64,000 nucleotides of DNA, from positions 558,001 to 622,000 of the forward strand of contig NZ_BAABHW010000001.1 of NCBI RefSeq assembly GCF_039542305.1, read 5' to 3'. This document shows, piece after piece, positions 15,880-24,356 of this stretch (its first letter is position 1; each line of letters begins with the position of its first letter). The position numbers were made by a program, and so were the translations under genes. The notes below the pieces were generated by a model. The model saw only the letters and a program-made list of their open reading frames with translations, did no database searches and was not told where the DNA came from. The DNA is from Roseibacterium beibuensis (GTDB lineage: Bacteria > Pseudomonadota > Alphaproteobacteria > Rhodobacterales > Rhodobacteraceae).

Positions 15880-16821
15880 ATGTCTGACATCATCATGATG
15901 GGCGGATCGGCCGGTGCGACGGGGGATGCGCCCCACGATGCGGTCCACGCCTTCGAGCGGCACCGCGCCGAATTGCGCGCCTCCAAGCGGCTTTGGAACA
16001 TCCTGCTTCTCGCCGGTTTTGCCATCTGTCTCGGCCTGTCGATCTATATCAGCCAGTTCTACCCGGATCGGCTGGCCAGCGGCGTGCCGCGCATCTTCGA
16101 GTATTTCGGAACGATCATCCCCGACCTGCAATGGGATCTCCTGTTCGAGGGCCGCACCGAGGAGGGCCGCGCCGTCCCCGGTTCGCTGACCTACTGGTAC
16201 ACCGACTTCTGGGACTATGTCGGCCTGATCTTCGAAACGATCCTGATGGCGATCACCGCCACGCTCCTGGGCACGTTCTTTGCCTTCATTCTCAGCTTTT
16301 CCGCCTCGGCCAACCTGGCGCCCTCGCGCTGGGCTTACTGGATTTCCCGCCGTGTGTTCGAACTGTCTCGCGGCATCCCCGAAATCCTCTTGGCGCTGGT
16401 CTTCGTTTTCATGATCGGGATCGGCCCGCTGGCCGGTGTCCTTGCCATCGCGATCCACACCACCGGCGCCTTGGGCAAGCTTTTTTCCGAGGTGAACGAG
16501 AACGCCTCTTCTCGACCGATCGAGGGGATCACGGCGGTCGGCGGCACATGGGCCGAGAAGATGGCCTACGGGGTCGTGCCCCAGGTTGCGCCGAACTTTT
16601 TCAGCTATGCCATGCTGCGCTTCGAGATCAACGTCCGCGCCTCGTCGATCATCGGGTTCGTGGGCGCGGGCGGGATCGGGCAGGAACTCAACCGCGTCAT
16701 CTCCTTCTACTCGGATGACCGGGTGCTTGCCGTCCTCATCCTCGTGGTTCTGACCGTGACCGTGATCGACCTGATCTCGGAACGCATCCGGCACGGTTTC
16801 ATCGGAAAGGAGAATTTCTGA
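15880..16821 (+). CDS. phnE: Phosphonate ABC transporter permease PhnE (first copy)
   Basis: A 313-residue membrane permease of the phosphonate importer. Several hydrophobic helices are visible (LLLAGFAICLGLSIYIS, ETILMAITATLLGTFFAFIL, VLAVLILVVLTVTVIDL). The coupling EAA-type loop includes GAGGIGQELNRVISFY. It has a large periplasmic insert between helices 1 and 2 compared with the second copy. Its stop overlaps the second phnE start as TGATG, so the pair probably forms a heterodimer. Confidence 0.94.
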   Translation: MSDIIMMGGSAGATGDAPHDAVHAFERHRAELRASKRLWNILLLAGFAICLGLSIYISQFYPDRLASGVPRIFEYFGTIIPDLQWDLLFEGRTEEGRAVPGSLTYWYTDFWDYVGLIFETILMAITATLLGTFFAFILSFSASANLAPSRWAYWISRRVFELSRGIPEILLALVFVFMIGIGPLAGVLAIAIHTTGALGKLFSEVNENASSRPIEGITAVGGTWAEKMAYGVVPQVAPNFFSYAMLRFEINVRASSIIGFVGAGGIGQELNRVISFYSDDRVLAVLILVVLTVTVIDLISERIRHGFIGKENF

Positions 16822-17678
16822 TGGGCATTGCTTCGCTGTCCGCGCTGGACGAGACGCAGGTCGCCGCCGTCCGCGCCGAACATCCCGGCGCTTTCGGCGG
16901 GATCGGCCACCAGATCCGCCGCTGGGCGCCGTGGGCCATCGCGCTGGTCTATGTCATCGGGTCGCTTTGGTATTTCGAGATCTGGAAACTGGCCGACGCC
17001 TCGGAACGGGTCTGGGACCTGCTGCGCAATTTCGTGGTGTGGCGCGACATGGCCGACTGGCAATATGCCAACATCTACAAGGGGATCGCGCAGACCCTTG
17101 CCATGGCCTTCCTCGGCACGCTTATGGGCACCATCGGCGCATTGTTCGTGGGCTTCCTCGCGGCCAGGAACGTGATGCGGATCCCGCTCCTGCGCCATGT
17201 CGTGCGGCGCTTTCTCGACATCCTGCGCGGGGTGGATCAGCTGGTCTGGGGCCTCGTCTTCGTGCGCGCCGTGGGCTTGGGGCCGCTGGCGGGCGTGCTG
17301 GCGATCTTCGTCTCGGACCTCGGCACGCTTTCCAAGCTCTATTCCGAAGCGATCGAGAATATCGACCGCAAGCAGGTCGAGGGGATCCGCTCGACCGGGG
17401 CGGGGCCGCTGGCGATCATCCGCTATGGCTACATCCCGCAGGTCCTGCCGGTCTTCATCTCGCAATCGCTGTATTTCCTCGAGTCGAACACGCGTTCCGC
17501 GACGATCCTCGGCATCGTGGGGGCGGGCGGCATCGGCATGATCATCATCGAACGCTTCCGCGCATCGCTCTATGATCAGGTGGCCTTCGTGGTGTTGAAT
17601 GTGCTGGTGCTGATTTTTGCCATCGACTGGCTGTCCAAACGCATCCGCCTGTGGCTGATCGGCGTGCGCCACGATTGA
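16821..17678 (+). CDS. phnE: Phosphonate ABC transporter permease PhnE (second copy)
   Basis: A 285-residue permease paralogous to the preceding gene. It shows ETWK-like helix 1 (WAIALVYVIGSLWYFEIW), the GIAQTLAMAFLGTLMGTIGAL helix, RFLDILRGVDQLVWGLVFVRAVG, and the coupling loop SATILGIVGAGGIGMIIIERF. Two phnE genes side by side are common in Alphaproteobacteria. A 12-base gap (17678 to 17690) separates it from the acetyltransferase gene. Confidence 0.94.
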   Translation: MGIASLSALDETQVAAVRAEHPGAFGGIGHQIRRWAPWAIALVYVIGSLWYFEIWKLADASERVWDLLRNFVVWRDMADWQYANIYKGIAQTLAMAFLGTLMGTIGALFVGFLAARNVMRIPLLRHVVRRFLDILRGVDQLVWGLVFVRAVGLGPLAGVLAIFVSDLGTLSKLYSEAIENIDRKQVEGIRSTGAGPLAIIRYGYIPQVLPVFISQSLYFLESNTRSATILGIVGAGGIGMIIIERFRASLYDQVAFVVLNVLVLIFAIDWLSKRIRLWLIGVRHD

Positions 17679-17689
17679 AGGATGATGCC

Positions 17690-18307
17690 ATGAGCAAGAA
17701 AACACTCGGGGTGGAGCCGACGCTTCACCCCGATGCCGAGGTCGGGACGGACGTGACGCTCGGCCGGTATACCGAGGTCGGGCGGTTCACCAAACTGGCC
17801 GCCTGCGAGATGGGGGATTACTCCTACATCTGCGAGTTCGGCCATGTCATCTGGTCGACCATCGGCAAGTGGACGAACATCGCCAACATGGTGCGGCTGA
17901 ACCCGGGTAACCACCCGACATGGCGGGCCTGTCAGCATCACGCGCTCTACCGGGCCGAGCAATACGGGTTCGGCGCGGACGAGGGTGACTTCTTCGAATG
18001 GCGCAAGGATCATTGGGTCACGGTCGGCCATGACGTGTGGATCGCGCATAACGTCACGGTTCTGGCCGGTGTCACGATCGGCACCGGGGCCGTGGTTGGG
18101 GCAGGGGCCGTGGTGACCAAGGATGTCGATCCCTACACCATCGTCGCAGGCGTTCCGGCAAAACCCATCAAGCGGCGCTTCACACCGGCACAGGCGGATG
18201 CGTTGATGGAGATCGCGTGGTGGGATTGGTCGCACGACGCCTTCGGCGCGGCGCTGCCCGATTTCCGGGCATTTTCCATCGACGCTTTCATCGAGAAATA
18301 CCGCTAG
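17690..18307 (+). CDS. Hexapeptide-repeat acetyltransferase of phosphonate loci
   Basis: A 205-residue left-handed beta-helix acetyltransferase like those found inside C-P lyase loci (chloramphenicol/DapH-type). Hexapeptide turns are visible in GTDVTLGRYTEVGRFTKLAA and VTVLAGVTIGTGAVVGAGAVV, with the catalytic-type VGHDVWIAHNV before them and AGVPAKPIKRRF at the end. It probably acetylates an aminophosphonate or an intermediate, by analogy with PhnO, which is unrelated in fold. I start at ATG 17690; an open frame extends 39 bases further into phnE. Confidence 0.85.
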   Translation: MSKKTLGVEPTLHPDAEVGTDVTLGRYTEVGRFTKLAACEMGDYSYICEFGHVIWSTIGKWTNIANMVRLNPGNHPTWRACQHHALYRAEQYGFGADEGDFFEWRKDHWVTVGHDVWIAHNVTVLAGVTIGTGAVVGAGAVVTKDVDPYTIVAGVPAKPIKRRFTPAQADALMEIAWWDWSHDAFGAALPDFRAFSIDAFIEKYR

Positions 18308-18378
18308 GCGCCCGGGCGTCTTGTCAGCCTGCCGGGTCCCGCGCTAGGGCAGTTCGCATGCAGCGAGACGGTGGCAAG

Positions 18379-19584
18379 ATGGCAGATAGCTATGACGTGG
18401 TGATCGTGGGCGGAGCCGTCATCGGCTCTGCCGTGGCGTGCTACCTGACCTCCGACCCCGATTTCGACGGGCGCGTTCTGGTGGTCGAACGCGACCCCAG
18501 TTACGCGACCGCATCGACCGGTCTGTCGGCCTCGGGGATCCGAACGCAGTTTTCCAACGAGATCAACGTGAAGATCAGCCAGTACGGCCTTGAGGTCATA
18601 CGGGATTTCGCACAGGCCGTGGCGGTCGATGGCCCCGGCCCGGACCTGCATTTCCACGAGGGCGGCTACCTCTATCTTGCGAATAACGAAACCGCCGAGC
18701 GCATCTTGCGCGAGAACCACGCGGTGCAGACCGCCTGCGGTGCAGACGTGGTGCTTTGGGACCAGGAGGCGCTCTCGCGCGCCTTTCCGCATCTCAATGT
18801 CGCCGACATCCGGCTCGCCGCCTATGGCCGTTCGGGTGAGGGGTGGTTCGACAATACCGGGCTGATGCACGGATTCCGGGCCAAGGCCCGCGCGCAGGGG
18901 GCCGAGTACCTGGCTGACGAGGTGGTCGATCTTGTTGCCCATGCCGGTCGCGTCACCGGCGTGGTTCTGAAGTCGGGCCGCACAATCTCTGCCGGGACGG
19001 TGGTCAACGCCTCGGGGGCGCGTGCGGCCAAGGTGGCGGGGATGGCGGGCCTCGACCTGCCGATCGAGCCGAGGAAGCGGACGGTTTTCGTGTTCGATTG
19101 CGCCCAAAGCCCGCAAGGCACGGCCACGGTGAATGCCGGTCGCCTGCCGCTGATGATCGACCCGACCGGCGTCTATTGCCGCCCCGAGGGGCGCTATTTC
19201 CTGACTGGCGCGCCGCCGCTGGAGGACCCCGCCGTCGACTGGGACGATTTCGATCCCCGCCACGATGAATTCGAAGAGATCATCTGGCCGGCCCTCGCCG
19301 AACGGTCCCCGGCCTTCGAGGCGATCAAGCCGATCCGCCACTGGGCGGGGCACTACGATTACAACACGCTCGATCACAACCTGATCGTGGGGCGGCACCC
19401 GGATTGCCCGAACTTCATTTGCGCCAACGGCTTTTCAGGCCATGGGCTGCAACAGGCCCCCGCGACGGGGCGGGCCGTGGCCGAATTGATCGTCCACGGC
19501 GGCTACCGGACGCTGGACCTGTCGGAACTGGGCGTGGAACGCCTCCTCGAAAACCGCCCGTTCCTTGAAAAGGCGATCATCTGA
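18379..19584 (+). CDS. FAD-dependent oxidoreductase (DAO family)
   Basis: A 401-residue D-amino acid/sarcosine oxidase-type flavoprotein. The N-terminal VVIVGGAVIGSAVA dinucleotide fold, VVERDPSYATAST with the FAD-ribose Glu, GIRTQFSNEINVKISQYG, VVNASGARAAKVA, and the C-terminal FICANGFSGHGLQQAPATGRAVAE are typical of the family. It ends the phnDCE-acetyltransferase series after a 71-base gap, so a role in oxidising an amine released from an aminophosphonate (for example sarcosine) is attractive but unproven. ATG 18358 is an alternative start, seven residues longer. Confidence 0.82.
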   Translation: MADSYDVVIVGGAVIGSAVACYLTSDPDFDGRVLVVERDPSYATASTGLSASGIRTQFSNEINVKISQYGLEVIRDFAQAVAVDGPGPDLHFHEGGYLYLANNETAERILRENHAVQTACGADVVLWDQEALSRAFPHLNVADIRLAAYGRSGEGWFDNTGLMHGFRAKARAQGAEYLADEVVDLVAHAGRVTGVVLKSGRTISAGTVVNASGARAAKVAGMAGLDLPIEPRKRTVFVFDCAQSPQGTATVNAGRLPLMIDPTGVYCRPEGRYFLTGAPPLEDPAVDWDDFDPRHDEFEEIIWPALAERSPAFEAIKPIRHWAGHYDYNTLDHNLIVGRHPDCPNFICANGFSGHGLQQAPATGRAVAELIVHGGYRTLDLSELGVERLLENRPFLEKAII

Positions 19585-19591
19585 AGCGGGG

Positions 19592-20518
19592 TCAGGCGCC
19601 CGCCAGCAACGCCTCGATCTCGGCGCGCTTTGGCATGGCCTGTGCCGTGCCGGGGCGTGTCACCGAGAGGGCGGCCGTTGCAGTGGCAAAGCGCATGGCA
19701 TCGTCCGGGGAACGACCCTCGGCCAAGGCGACGGCCAGCCCGCCGTTGAACGCATCGCCTGCCCCCGTGGTGTCCACGACAGGCCCGGCGGACATGGGCG
19801 GGCTGTGAACCACGCGCGTGTCGTCCACCCAGAGCGCGCCGTTTTCACCCAGCGTCACGATGGCCGCCTTGCGGACGCCACGCGCCAGCAGGGATCGCGC
19901 CGCAGCCTCGGCACTGGCCAGGTCGGTGACGGCGATCCCGGTCAGACCTTCGGCTTCGGTCTCGTTCGGGGTGACGTAGTCGCACAAGGACAGCATCGCG
20001 TCCGGCAGATCCTGCGCCGGGGCGGGGTTCAGGATGGTCGCCGCGCCGCCCTCGCGCCCGGTGCGCAGCATCGCCTCGGCGGCGTCCAGCGGTTGTTCCA
20101 GTTGCGTCATCACGATTTTCGCCGAGCGCACCGCGCCCGCCTGCGCCGCCACATCGGCAGGTGAGATCGTGCCGCCGACGCCCGGGCTGATGATGATGGC
20201 GTTCTGGCCGGTGGCCTGGTCCACGAAGATGAATGCCGCCCCGGTGAAACCAGTCGGATCGATCGTGGCAAGCGACGTCACCCCGGCCTCGGCCCAGATT
20301 TCGCGGGCCATCGCGCCAAAATCGTCATCGCCCAGCCTGGTCAGGTATCCCACGTCGCCGCCCGCCCGTGCTGCCGCGACCGCCTGGTTGGAGCCTTTGC
20401 CCCCCGGCCCGAGCGAAAAGCCCGAGCCGATCAGGGTTTCCCCCATCCGGGGCAATCGCGCGGCACGATAGGCCGTATCCGCCACGAACACACCAAGTAT
20501 CACGATGTCATGGGTCAT
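19592..20518 (-). CDS. Ribokinase-like PfkB-family sugar kinase
   Basis: A 308-residue PfkB-family kinase close to ribokinase. The N-terminal ILGVFVADTAYRAARLPRMGET, GPGGKGSNQAVAAARAGG motif 1, the TPNETEAEGLTGI segment and the C-terminal VDTTGAGDAFNGGLA with the catalytic Asp are all present. I start at ATG 20518 with GGGAGGGGT six bases upstream. It is convergent with the oxidoreductase gene (seven bases) and divergent from the FAH gene. It could phosphorylate ribose or deoxyribose; a link to phosphonate-derived ribose is speculative. Confidence 0.85.
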   Translation of the reverse strand: MTHDIVILGVFVADTAYRAARLPRMGETLIGSGFSLGPGGKGSNQAVAAARAGGDVGYLTRLGDDDFGAMAREIWAEAGVTSLATIDPTGFTGAAFIFVDQATGQNAIIISPGVGGTISPADVAAQAGAVRSAKIVMTQLEQPLDAAEAMLRTGREGGAATILNPAPAQDLPDAMLSLCDYVTPNETEAEGLTGIAVTDLASAEAAARSLLARGVRKAAIVTLGENGALWVDDTRVVHSPPMSAGPVVDTTGAGDAFNGGLAVALAEGRSPDDAMRFATATAALSVTRPGTAQAMPKRAEIEALLAGA

Positions 20519-20655
20519 CCGCACCCCTCCCGCTCGATCCGTTTTCGCCATGCTGGCGCAACAGTGGGCGGGCGTCCATGGGCAGTTGCCGCTTGCAGGC
20601 GGCGCGACGCTTGGGCAAACCCGTGGCAACACGTCAGGTAACGGGAGGTCGGGAC

Positions 20656-21504
20656 ATGAAACTCTTGCGCTATGGTGAGGCCGGGGCGGAAAAGCCGGGG
20701 ATGCTGGATGCCGAGGGGCGTCTGCGCGACCTTTCGGACCATGTGGGTGACATCTCGGGCGCGGTCCTGACGCCTGAAGGCCTGTCGTCCCTGTCCGCAA
20801 TCGACCCGGCCAGCCTGCCCGTGGTGGAGGGCGCGCCGCGCATCGGCGCTTGCGTTGGCGATATCGGCAAGATGGTCTGCGTCGGGTTGAACTACGCCGA
20901 TCACGCCGCCGAGGCGGGAATGGATATCCCGCCGGAACCTATTCTGTTCTTCAAGGCGACCAGTGCCATCTGCGGTCCGAACGACGATATCCGTATCCCG
21001 CGCGGGTCTGAGAAAACCGATTGGGAGGTCGAGTTGGGCATCGTGATCGGCAAACCCGCATCCTACGTCGATGAGGCCGACGCGATGGACCATGTCGCGG
21101 GCTACTGCATCGTCAACGACGTGTCGGAGCGTGCGTTCCAGATCGAGCGGGCGGGCCAATGGGTCAAGGGCAAGTCGGCCGATACCTTCGGGCCGACCGG
21201 CCCGTGGATGGTGACGGCGGACGAGGTCGCCGACCCGCAGGCGCTGGCCATGTGGCTGGAGGTCGATGGCCACCGCTACCAGGATGGATCGACCGCCACG
21301 ATGGTTTACGGCGTTCGTCACCTGGTCAGCTATATCAGCCAGTTCATGAGCCTGCAGCCGGGCGACATCATCTCGACCGGAACGCCGCCGGGCGTGGGCA
21401 TGGGGCAGAAACCGCCGGTCTATCTGCGCGAAGGGCAGGAGATCGCCTGCGGGATCGAGGGGCTGGGCACGCAGCGCCAGCGCACCATCGCCTGGAATGC
21501 CTGA
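20656..21504 (+). CDS. Fumarylacetoacetate hydrolase-family protein
   Basis: A 282-residue FAH-family protein, of the type annotated as ureidoglycolate lyase or 2-hydroxyhepta-dienedioate isomerase. The small N-terminal domain is followed by the catalytic core VCVGLNYADHAAEAG, PILFFKATSAICGPND, SEKTDWEVELGIVIG with the metal-binding acidic residues, and GDIISTGTPPGVGMG near the end. I start at ATG 20656, just after GGGAGGTCGGG. Its substrate cannot be told. It ends at a hairpin shared with the convergent soxT gene. Confidence 0.85.
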   Translation: MKLLRYGEAGAEKPGMLDAEGRLRDLSDHVGDISGAVLTPEGLSSLSAIDPASLPVVEGAPRIGACVGDIGKMVCVGLNYADHAAEAGMDIPPEPILFFKATSAICGPNDDIRIPRGSEKTDWEVELGIVIGKPASYVDEADAMDHVAGYCIVNDVSERAFQIERAGQWVKGKSADTFGPTGPWMVTADEVADPQALAMWLEVDGHRYQDGSTATMVYGVRHLVSYISQFMSLQPGDIISTGTPPGVGMGQKPPVYLREGQEIACGIEGLGTQRQRTIAWNA

Positions 21505-21513
21505 GACTAGCCA

Positions 21514-21539
21514 AGCGCGCCGGCCATGCCGGCGCGGCT
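21514..21539. terminator. Convergent terminator hairpin, FAH gene / soxT
   Basis: CGCGCCGGC (21516-21524) and GCCGGCGCG (21528-21536) form a perfect nine-base stem around a CAT loop in the 36-base gap between two converging genes. There is no T tract. Confidence 0.55.
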
Positions 21540-21540
21540 C

Positions 21541-22596
21541 TCAGTGCTGGGTTGCAAAGCCCACGATCAGTTGGCGCAGGCCGAACCAGGCCCCCGCCCA
21601 GATCGCGGCCGCGGTGATCGGACCCGTATAGGCGAGCATCGAAAAGGCCGACAGGCCCTGTCCAACGGAACACCCCGCGGCCATGACCGCGCCAAACCCC
21701 ATCAGGGTGGCCCCTGCAAGCTGGCGCTTCAACTGGCGGGGGTCGTCGCAGGCCTCCCAGTGGAACCCGTGGCGGATCACGCTGCCGATACCGCCGCCGA
21801 TGATGACGCCCACGACCGACGCGATACCGAATTTCGGGTCGAGCCCGCTCGAGAACATCACGTAGTGAATCGTGTCGCCAACCGGCGCGGTAAAGCTGTG
21901 GGACAGGATCGGGAACACCTCGAAGCCGGTGTTGGTCACCCAATAGGTGCCGTAAAAGCCCGAGGTGATCGTCAGGCCCACGACCGCCCCCCAGATCAGG
22001 TGCGAGATCCGCCGGTGCGCCGGCAGGAAGCGGATCGCCGCCACGATCAGGACAGCCGCCAAGGCCAGGCCGATCAACGAGGAGTCGATGCCGGTCAGTC
22101 GTTCGATGGCGTGCGGGTAGCTCTGCGGGGTCTCGGGCGAGAAAACCACCGGCAAAAGCTGGATGCGCAGCGCGGCCAGCAGGCCCGAGATCGCCATCAT
22201 CGCCGTCACGCCCATGACCAGAACGATCACGAGAGAGCGCAGGTCGCCGCCGCCGATCCGGGCCAGATGCCCAAAGCCGCAATTGCCGGCCAGCGCCATG
22301 CCGTAGCCGAACATCAGTCCACCCAGAACGGCCCCGAGGATCGGGAAGGCGTTCGTGATGTAGAAGGATTGGCTGATCTCCATCAGCCCCATGGCCTGCA
22401 GCGCGTAGTTGGTGCCCATGGCCGTCCCCAGGGCCATGACCCACAGCCACAGGCGACTGGTGTCATCGCCGTAATGGGCGTCCTCGACCATGGCGAGCGT
22501 GCAAAAGCGACCGACCCGGGCCGCAAGGCCCAGGATGATCCCGCCGACCAGTCCGATCAGCAGGACGGCCCCGGTCTCCCCGAGAATGTCGAGCAT
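21541..22596 (-). CDS. soxT: YeeE/YedE-family sulfur transporter, SoxT-like
   Basis: A 351-residue polytopic membrane protein of the YeeE/YedE (thiosulfate transporter) family. Paired cysteine motifs stand in hydrophobic surroundings: GNCGFGHLAR near residue 100 and AAGCSVGQGLSAF near residue 310, as in TsuA-type channels that pass thiosulfate. It follows soxR and soxS on the same strand, the arrangement called soxSRT, so uptake of thiosulfate or export of a sulfur species for signalling is likely. It begins 61 bases after soxR. Confidence 0.85.
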   Translation of the reverse strand: MLDILGETGAVLLIGLVGGIILGLAARVGRFCTLAMVEDAHYGDDTSRLWLWVMALGTAMGTNYALQAMGLMEISQSFYITNAFPILGAVLGGLMFGYGMALAGNCGFGHLARIGGGDLRSLVIVLVMGVTAMMAISGLLAALRIQLLPVVFSPETPQSYPHAIERLTGIDSSLIGLALAAVLIVAAIRFLPAHRRISHLIWGAVVGLTITSGFYGTYWVTNTGFEVFPILSHSFTAPVGDTIHYVMFSSGLDPKFGIASVVGVIIGGGIGSVIRHGFHWEACDDPRQLKRQLAGATLMGFGAVMAAGCSVGQGLSAFSMLAYTGPITAAAIWAGAWFGLRQLIVGFATQH

Positions 22597-22657
22597 GTTC
22601 CCTCCCTGCGTGGCTGAACGTCCGCGCCGCGATCATTATCGTTCGGCGGGAAAGCGT

Positions 22658-22960
22658 TTAGCTGCTGAACAACTCGTAAACCTGTTCGATGATCCGGCGG
22701 GCCCGGTCATCTGTCAAACTGTAAAAGATCTGTTTTCCCTCGCGCCGGGCCGTCACCAGCCCTTCGAGGCGCAGCCGCGCGAGCTGCTGGCTGATCGCAG
22801 CCTGCCGTGAGGACAGCAGCCGTTCGATCTCGGTCACGGACTTCTCGCCATCGGCCAGCGAGCAGAGGATCATGAGACGGCCTTCATGGCTGATGGCCTT
22901 CAGGAAATCGGAGGCCTCCTGCGCATGGTCGCGCAACAGCCGCCAGGTGGCGTCATCCAT
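22658..22960 (-). CDS. soxR: ArsR-family sulfur-responsive repressor SoxR
   Basis: A 100-residue winged-helix ArsR protein of the BigR/SqrR/SoxR group. SHEGRLMILCSLADGEKSVTE and the recognition helix SSRQAAISQQLARLRLEGLV, then the RREGKQIFYSLTDDRA wing, are clear. I start at ATG 22960 because GGGAGAA precedes it; the frame is open up to a TTG at 23119, and a longer form of up to 153 residues cannot be excluded. Only one cysteine remains (in LMILCSL); the second, C-terminal cysteine of the BigR/SqrR dithiol switch is replaced by serine. It should repress the sox genes. Confidence 0.85.
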   Translation of the reverse strand: MDDATWRLLRDHAQEASDFLKAISHEGRLMILCSLADGEKSVTEIERLLSSRQAAISQQLARLRLEGLVTARREGKQIFYSLTDDRARRIIEQVYELFSS

Positions 22961-23119
22961 GGGTTCTCCCGGTGCCGGCAGAATGGTCGCGCGGGTCAGC
23001 GGACGGTGACCGCGCGGCGGCGCCGTCGCCGTTGCGTCGGTCTCTTCCACACCTATGAGATCGGCGATCTCGCTGAAACCCATTGCAGTCCGTGCCAATG
23101 TCTTTTCCCGCTGCGCCAA

Positions 23120-23488
23120 TCAGTTGGTCGCGCCTGCGGCCTCCGTTTCCAAATCCACGCCGGTCTGTTCGATCATACGCTGAAGCAGTCCCCAAAAGAA
23201 GTCCTCACCGGGATACCCTTCCAGGCGGCCCACTTCCCGACCGTCGGAGACGAGGATGAAGGTCGGGGTAAACACCGCGCGTCCCTGTATGTCGAGGTCA
23301 TCCGGAATGGGCTCGGAGAGTTGCAGCATCCGCAAGGGCGCGACCGCCCCCTCGGGCGTGCGGTCATAGGCATCGCCAACCTCTTCGTGCCAGCGCGCGC
23401 AATAGAAACAGCCGGTCTGCTCGATCATGATCAATTGCAAGTCTGCCAGTGCAGGCAGGGGCAGGAGGCTCCCAAGCGCCACTACCAT
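23120..23488 (-). CDS. soxS: Periplasmic thioredoxin-like protein SoxS
   Basis: A thioredoxin-fold protein with a hydrophobic leader (VVALGSLLPLPALA) and the redox motif GCFYCARW. The cis-proline region is FTPTFILVSDG. SoxS proteins keep the SoxY carrier active by reducing it. From ATG 23488 the product is 122 residues, but the leader then lacks its positive charge: the residues KPKR just upstream are in frame. A further ATG at 23587 would run through the promoter. The true start is therefore uncertain. It is divergent from soxV and precedes soxR. Confidence 0.82.
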   Translation of the reverse strand: MVVALGSLLPLPALADLQLIMIEQTGCFYCARWHEEVGDAYDRTPEGAVAPLRMLQLSEPIPDDLDIQGRAVFTPTFILVSDGREVGRLEGYPGEDFFWGLLQRMIEQTGVDLETEAAGATN

Positions 23489-23549
23489 TGCGAGTATGGC
23501 GCGCTTGGGTTTTCGCGTTTCGATTGACGGCGATCGAAAAGCGCTTCTA

Positions 23550-23565
23550 ATCTGAATACCTGAAT
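23550..23565. promoter_or_regulatory. Candidate SoxR operator between soxS and soxV
   Basis: ATCT-GAATACCT-GAAT shows one good half of the ATTC-N8-GAAT motif known for SqrR/BigR-type regulators, and matches the better soxB-upstream site at 12 of 16 positions. It also contains the direct repeat CTGAATA (23552 and 23560). It lies between divergent sox promoters, where SoxR is known to bind in related bacteria. Confidence 0.45.
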
Positions 23566-23585
23566 ATGATGGCTTGGGAGGGATC

Positions 23586-24326
23586 ATGTTCGATGTGACC
23601 ATCTGGGGTGCCTTCGCGGCAGGACTCCTGTCGTTTCTTTCGCCCTGCATTTTACCTATGGTGCCTTTCTACCTGAGTTATCTCGCCGGTGTAAGCGTCA
23701 ATCAGGTCGCGGAGGGCGGAGGGGCCACGGCGGCCGTCCGGGCGCGGGCGATTCTCGCCGCGACGATCTTCGCCGCCGGGATCATGACCGTTTTCGTCGG
23801 CCTCGGGGCCTCGGCCTCGGTGTTCGGGCAGTTGCTGCGCGACTGGTTCGACGTGCTGCGCTGGATCGCGGCGGCGCTGATCATCGTGATGGGGCTACAT
23901 TTCCTGGGTGTGTTCAAGATCGGCTTCCTCAATCGCCAATGGCGCGCCGAAACCGGAAGTGTCAGCAACCTCAGCCTTGGAGGGGCGTACCTGATCGGCC
24001 TCGCCTTTGCATTCGGCTGGACGCCCTGCGTGGGCCCCGTTCTGGCCGCGATCCTGTTCACCGCCGCAGGCACCGAGACGGCAGGGCAGGGGGCCATCCT
24101 GCTGACGTCCTACGGTCTGGGCATGACGCTGCCCTTCATCGGGGCAGCCGCCTTCGTCGGACCTTTCATGAAGCTCATGGGCCGCTTTCGCCGGCATCTT
24201 GGCGCGGTGGAGAAGACGATGGGCCTGCTTCTGGTGGTCTTCGGCGTGCTGATCGCGACCAACGCTCTCAACTATATCGGGCAGTGGATGATCGAGAATT
24301 TCGAGGTCTTCCGTCAGATGGGCTGA
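23586..24326 (+). CDS. soxV: CcdA/DsbD-like membrane thiol transporter SoxV
   Basis: A 246-residue, six-helix membrane protein of the CcdA family. It carries electrons from cytoplasmic thioredoxin to periplasmic SoxW/SoxS. The redox cysteines lie in FLSPCILPMVPFYLSYL (helix 1) and FGWTPCVGPVLAAILF (helix 4), the characteristic CcdA pair. I start at ATG 23586 directly after GGGAGGG. soxW follows after 30 bases with its own GGAGGAG. Confidence 0.94.
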   Translation: MFDVTIWGAFAAGLLSFLSPCILPMVPFYLSYLAGVSVNQVAEGGGATAAVRARAILAATIFAAGIMTVFVGLGASASVFGQLLRDWFDVLRWIAAALIIVMGLHFLGVFKIGFLNRQWRAETGSVSNLSLGGAYLIGLAFAFGWTPCVGPVLAAILFTAAGTETAGQGAILLTSYGLGMTLPFIGAAAFVGPFMKLMGRFRRHLGAVEKTMGLLLVVFGVLIATNALNYIGQWMIENFEVFRQMG

Positions 24327-24356
24327 CGGGCACCCTCAACCTGGGAGGAGACTAGA

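Noticed and set aside
23120..23650. A 176-residue form of SoxS starting upstream
   Set aside because: The extension runs across the soxS-soxV promoter region and into the soxV start, and has no signal-peptide character until KPKR.
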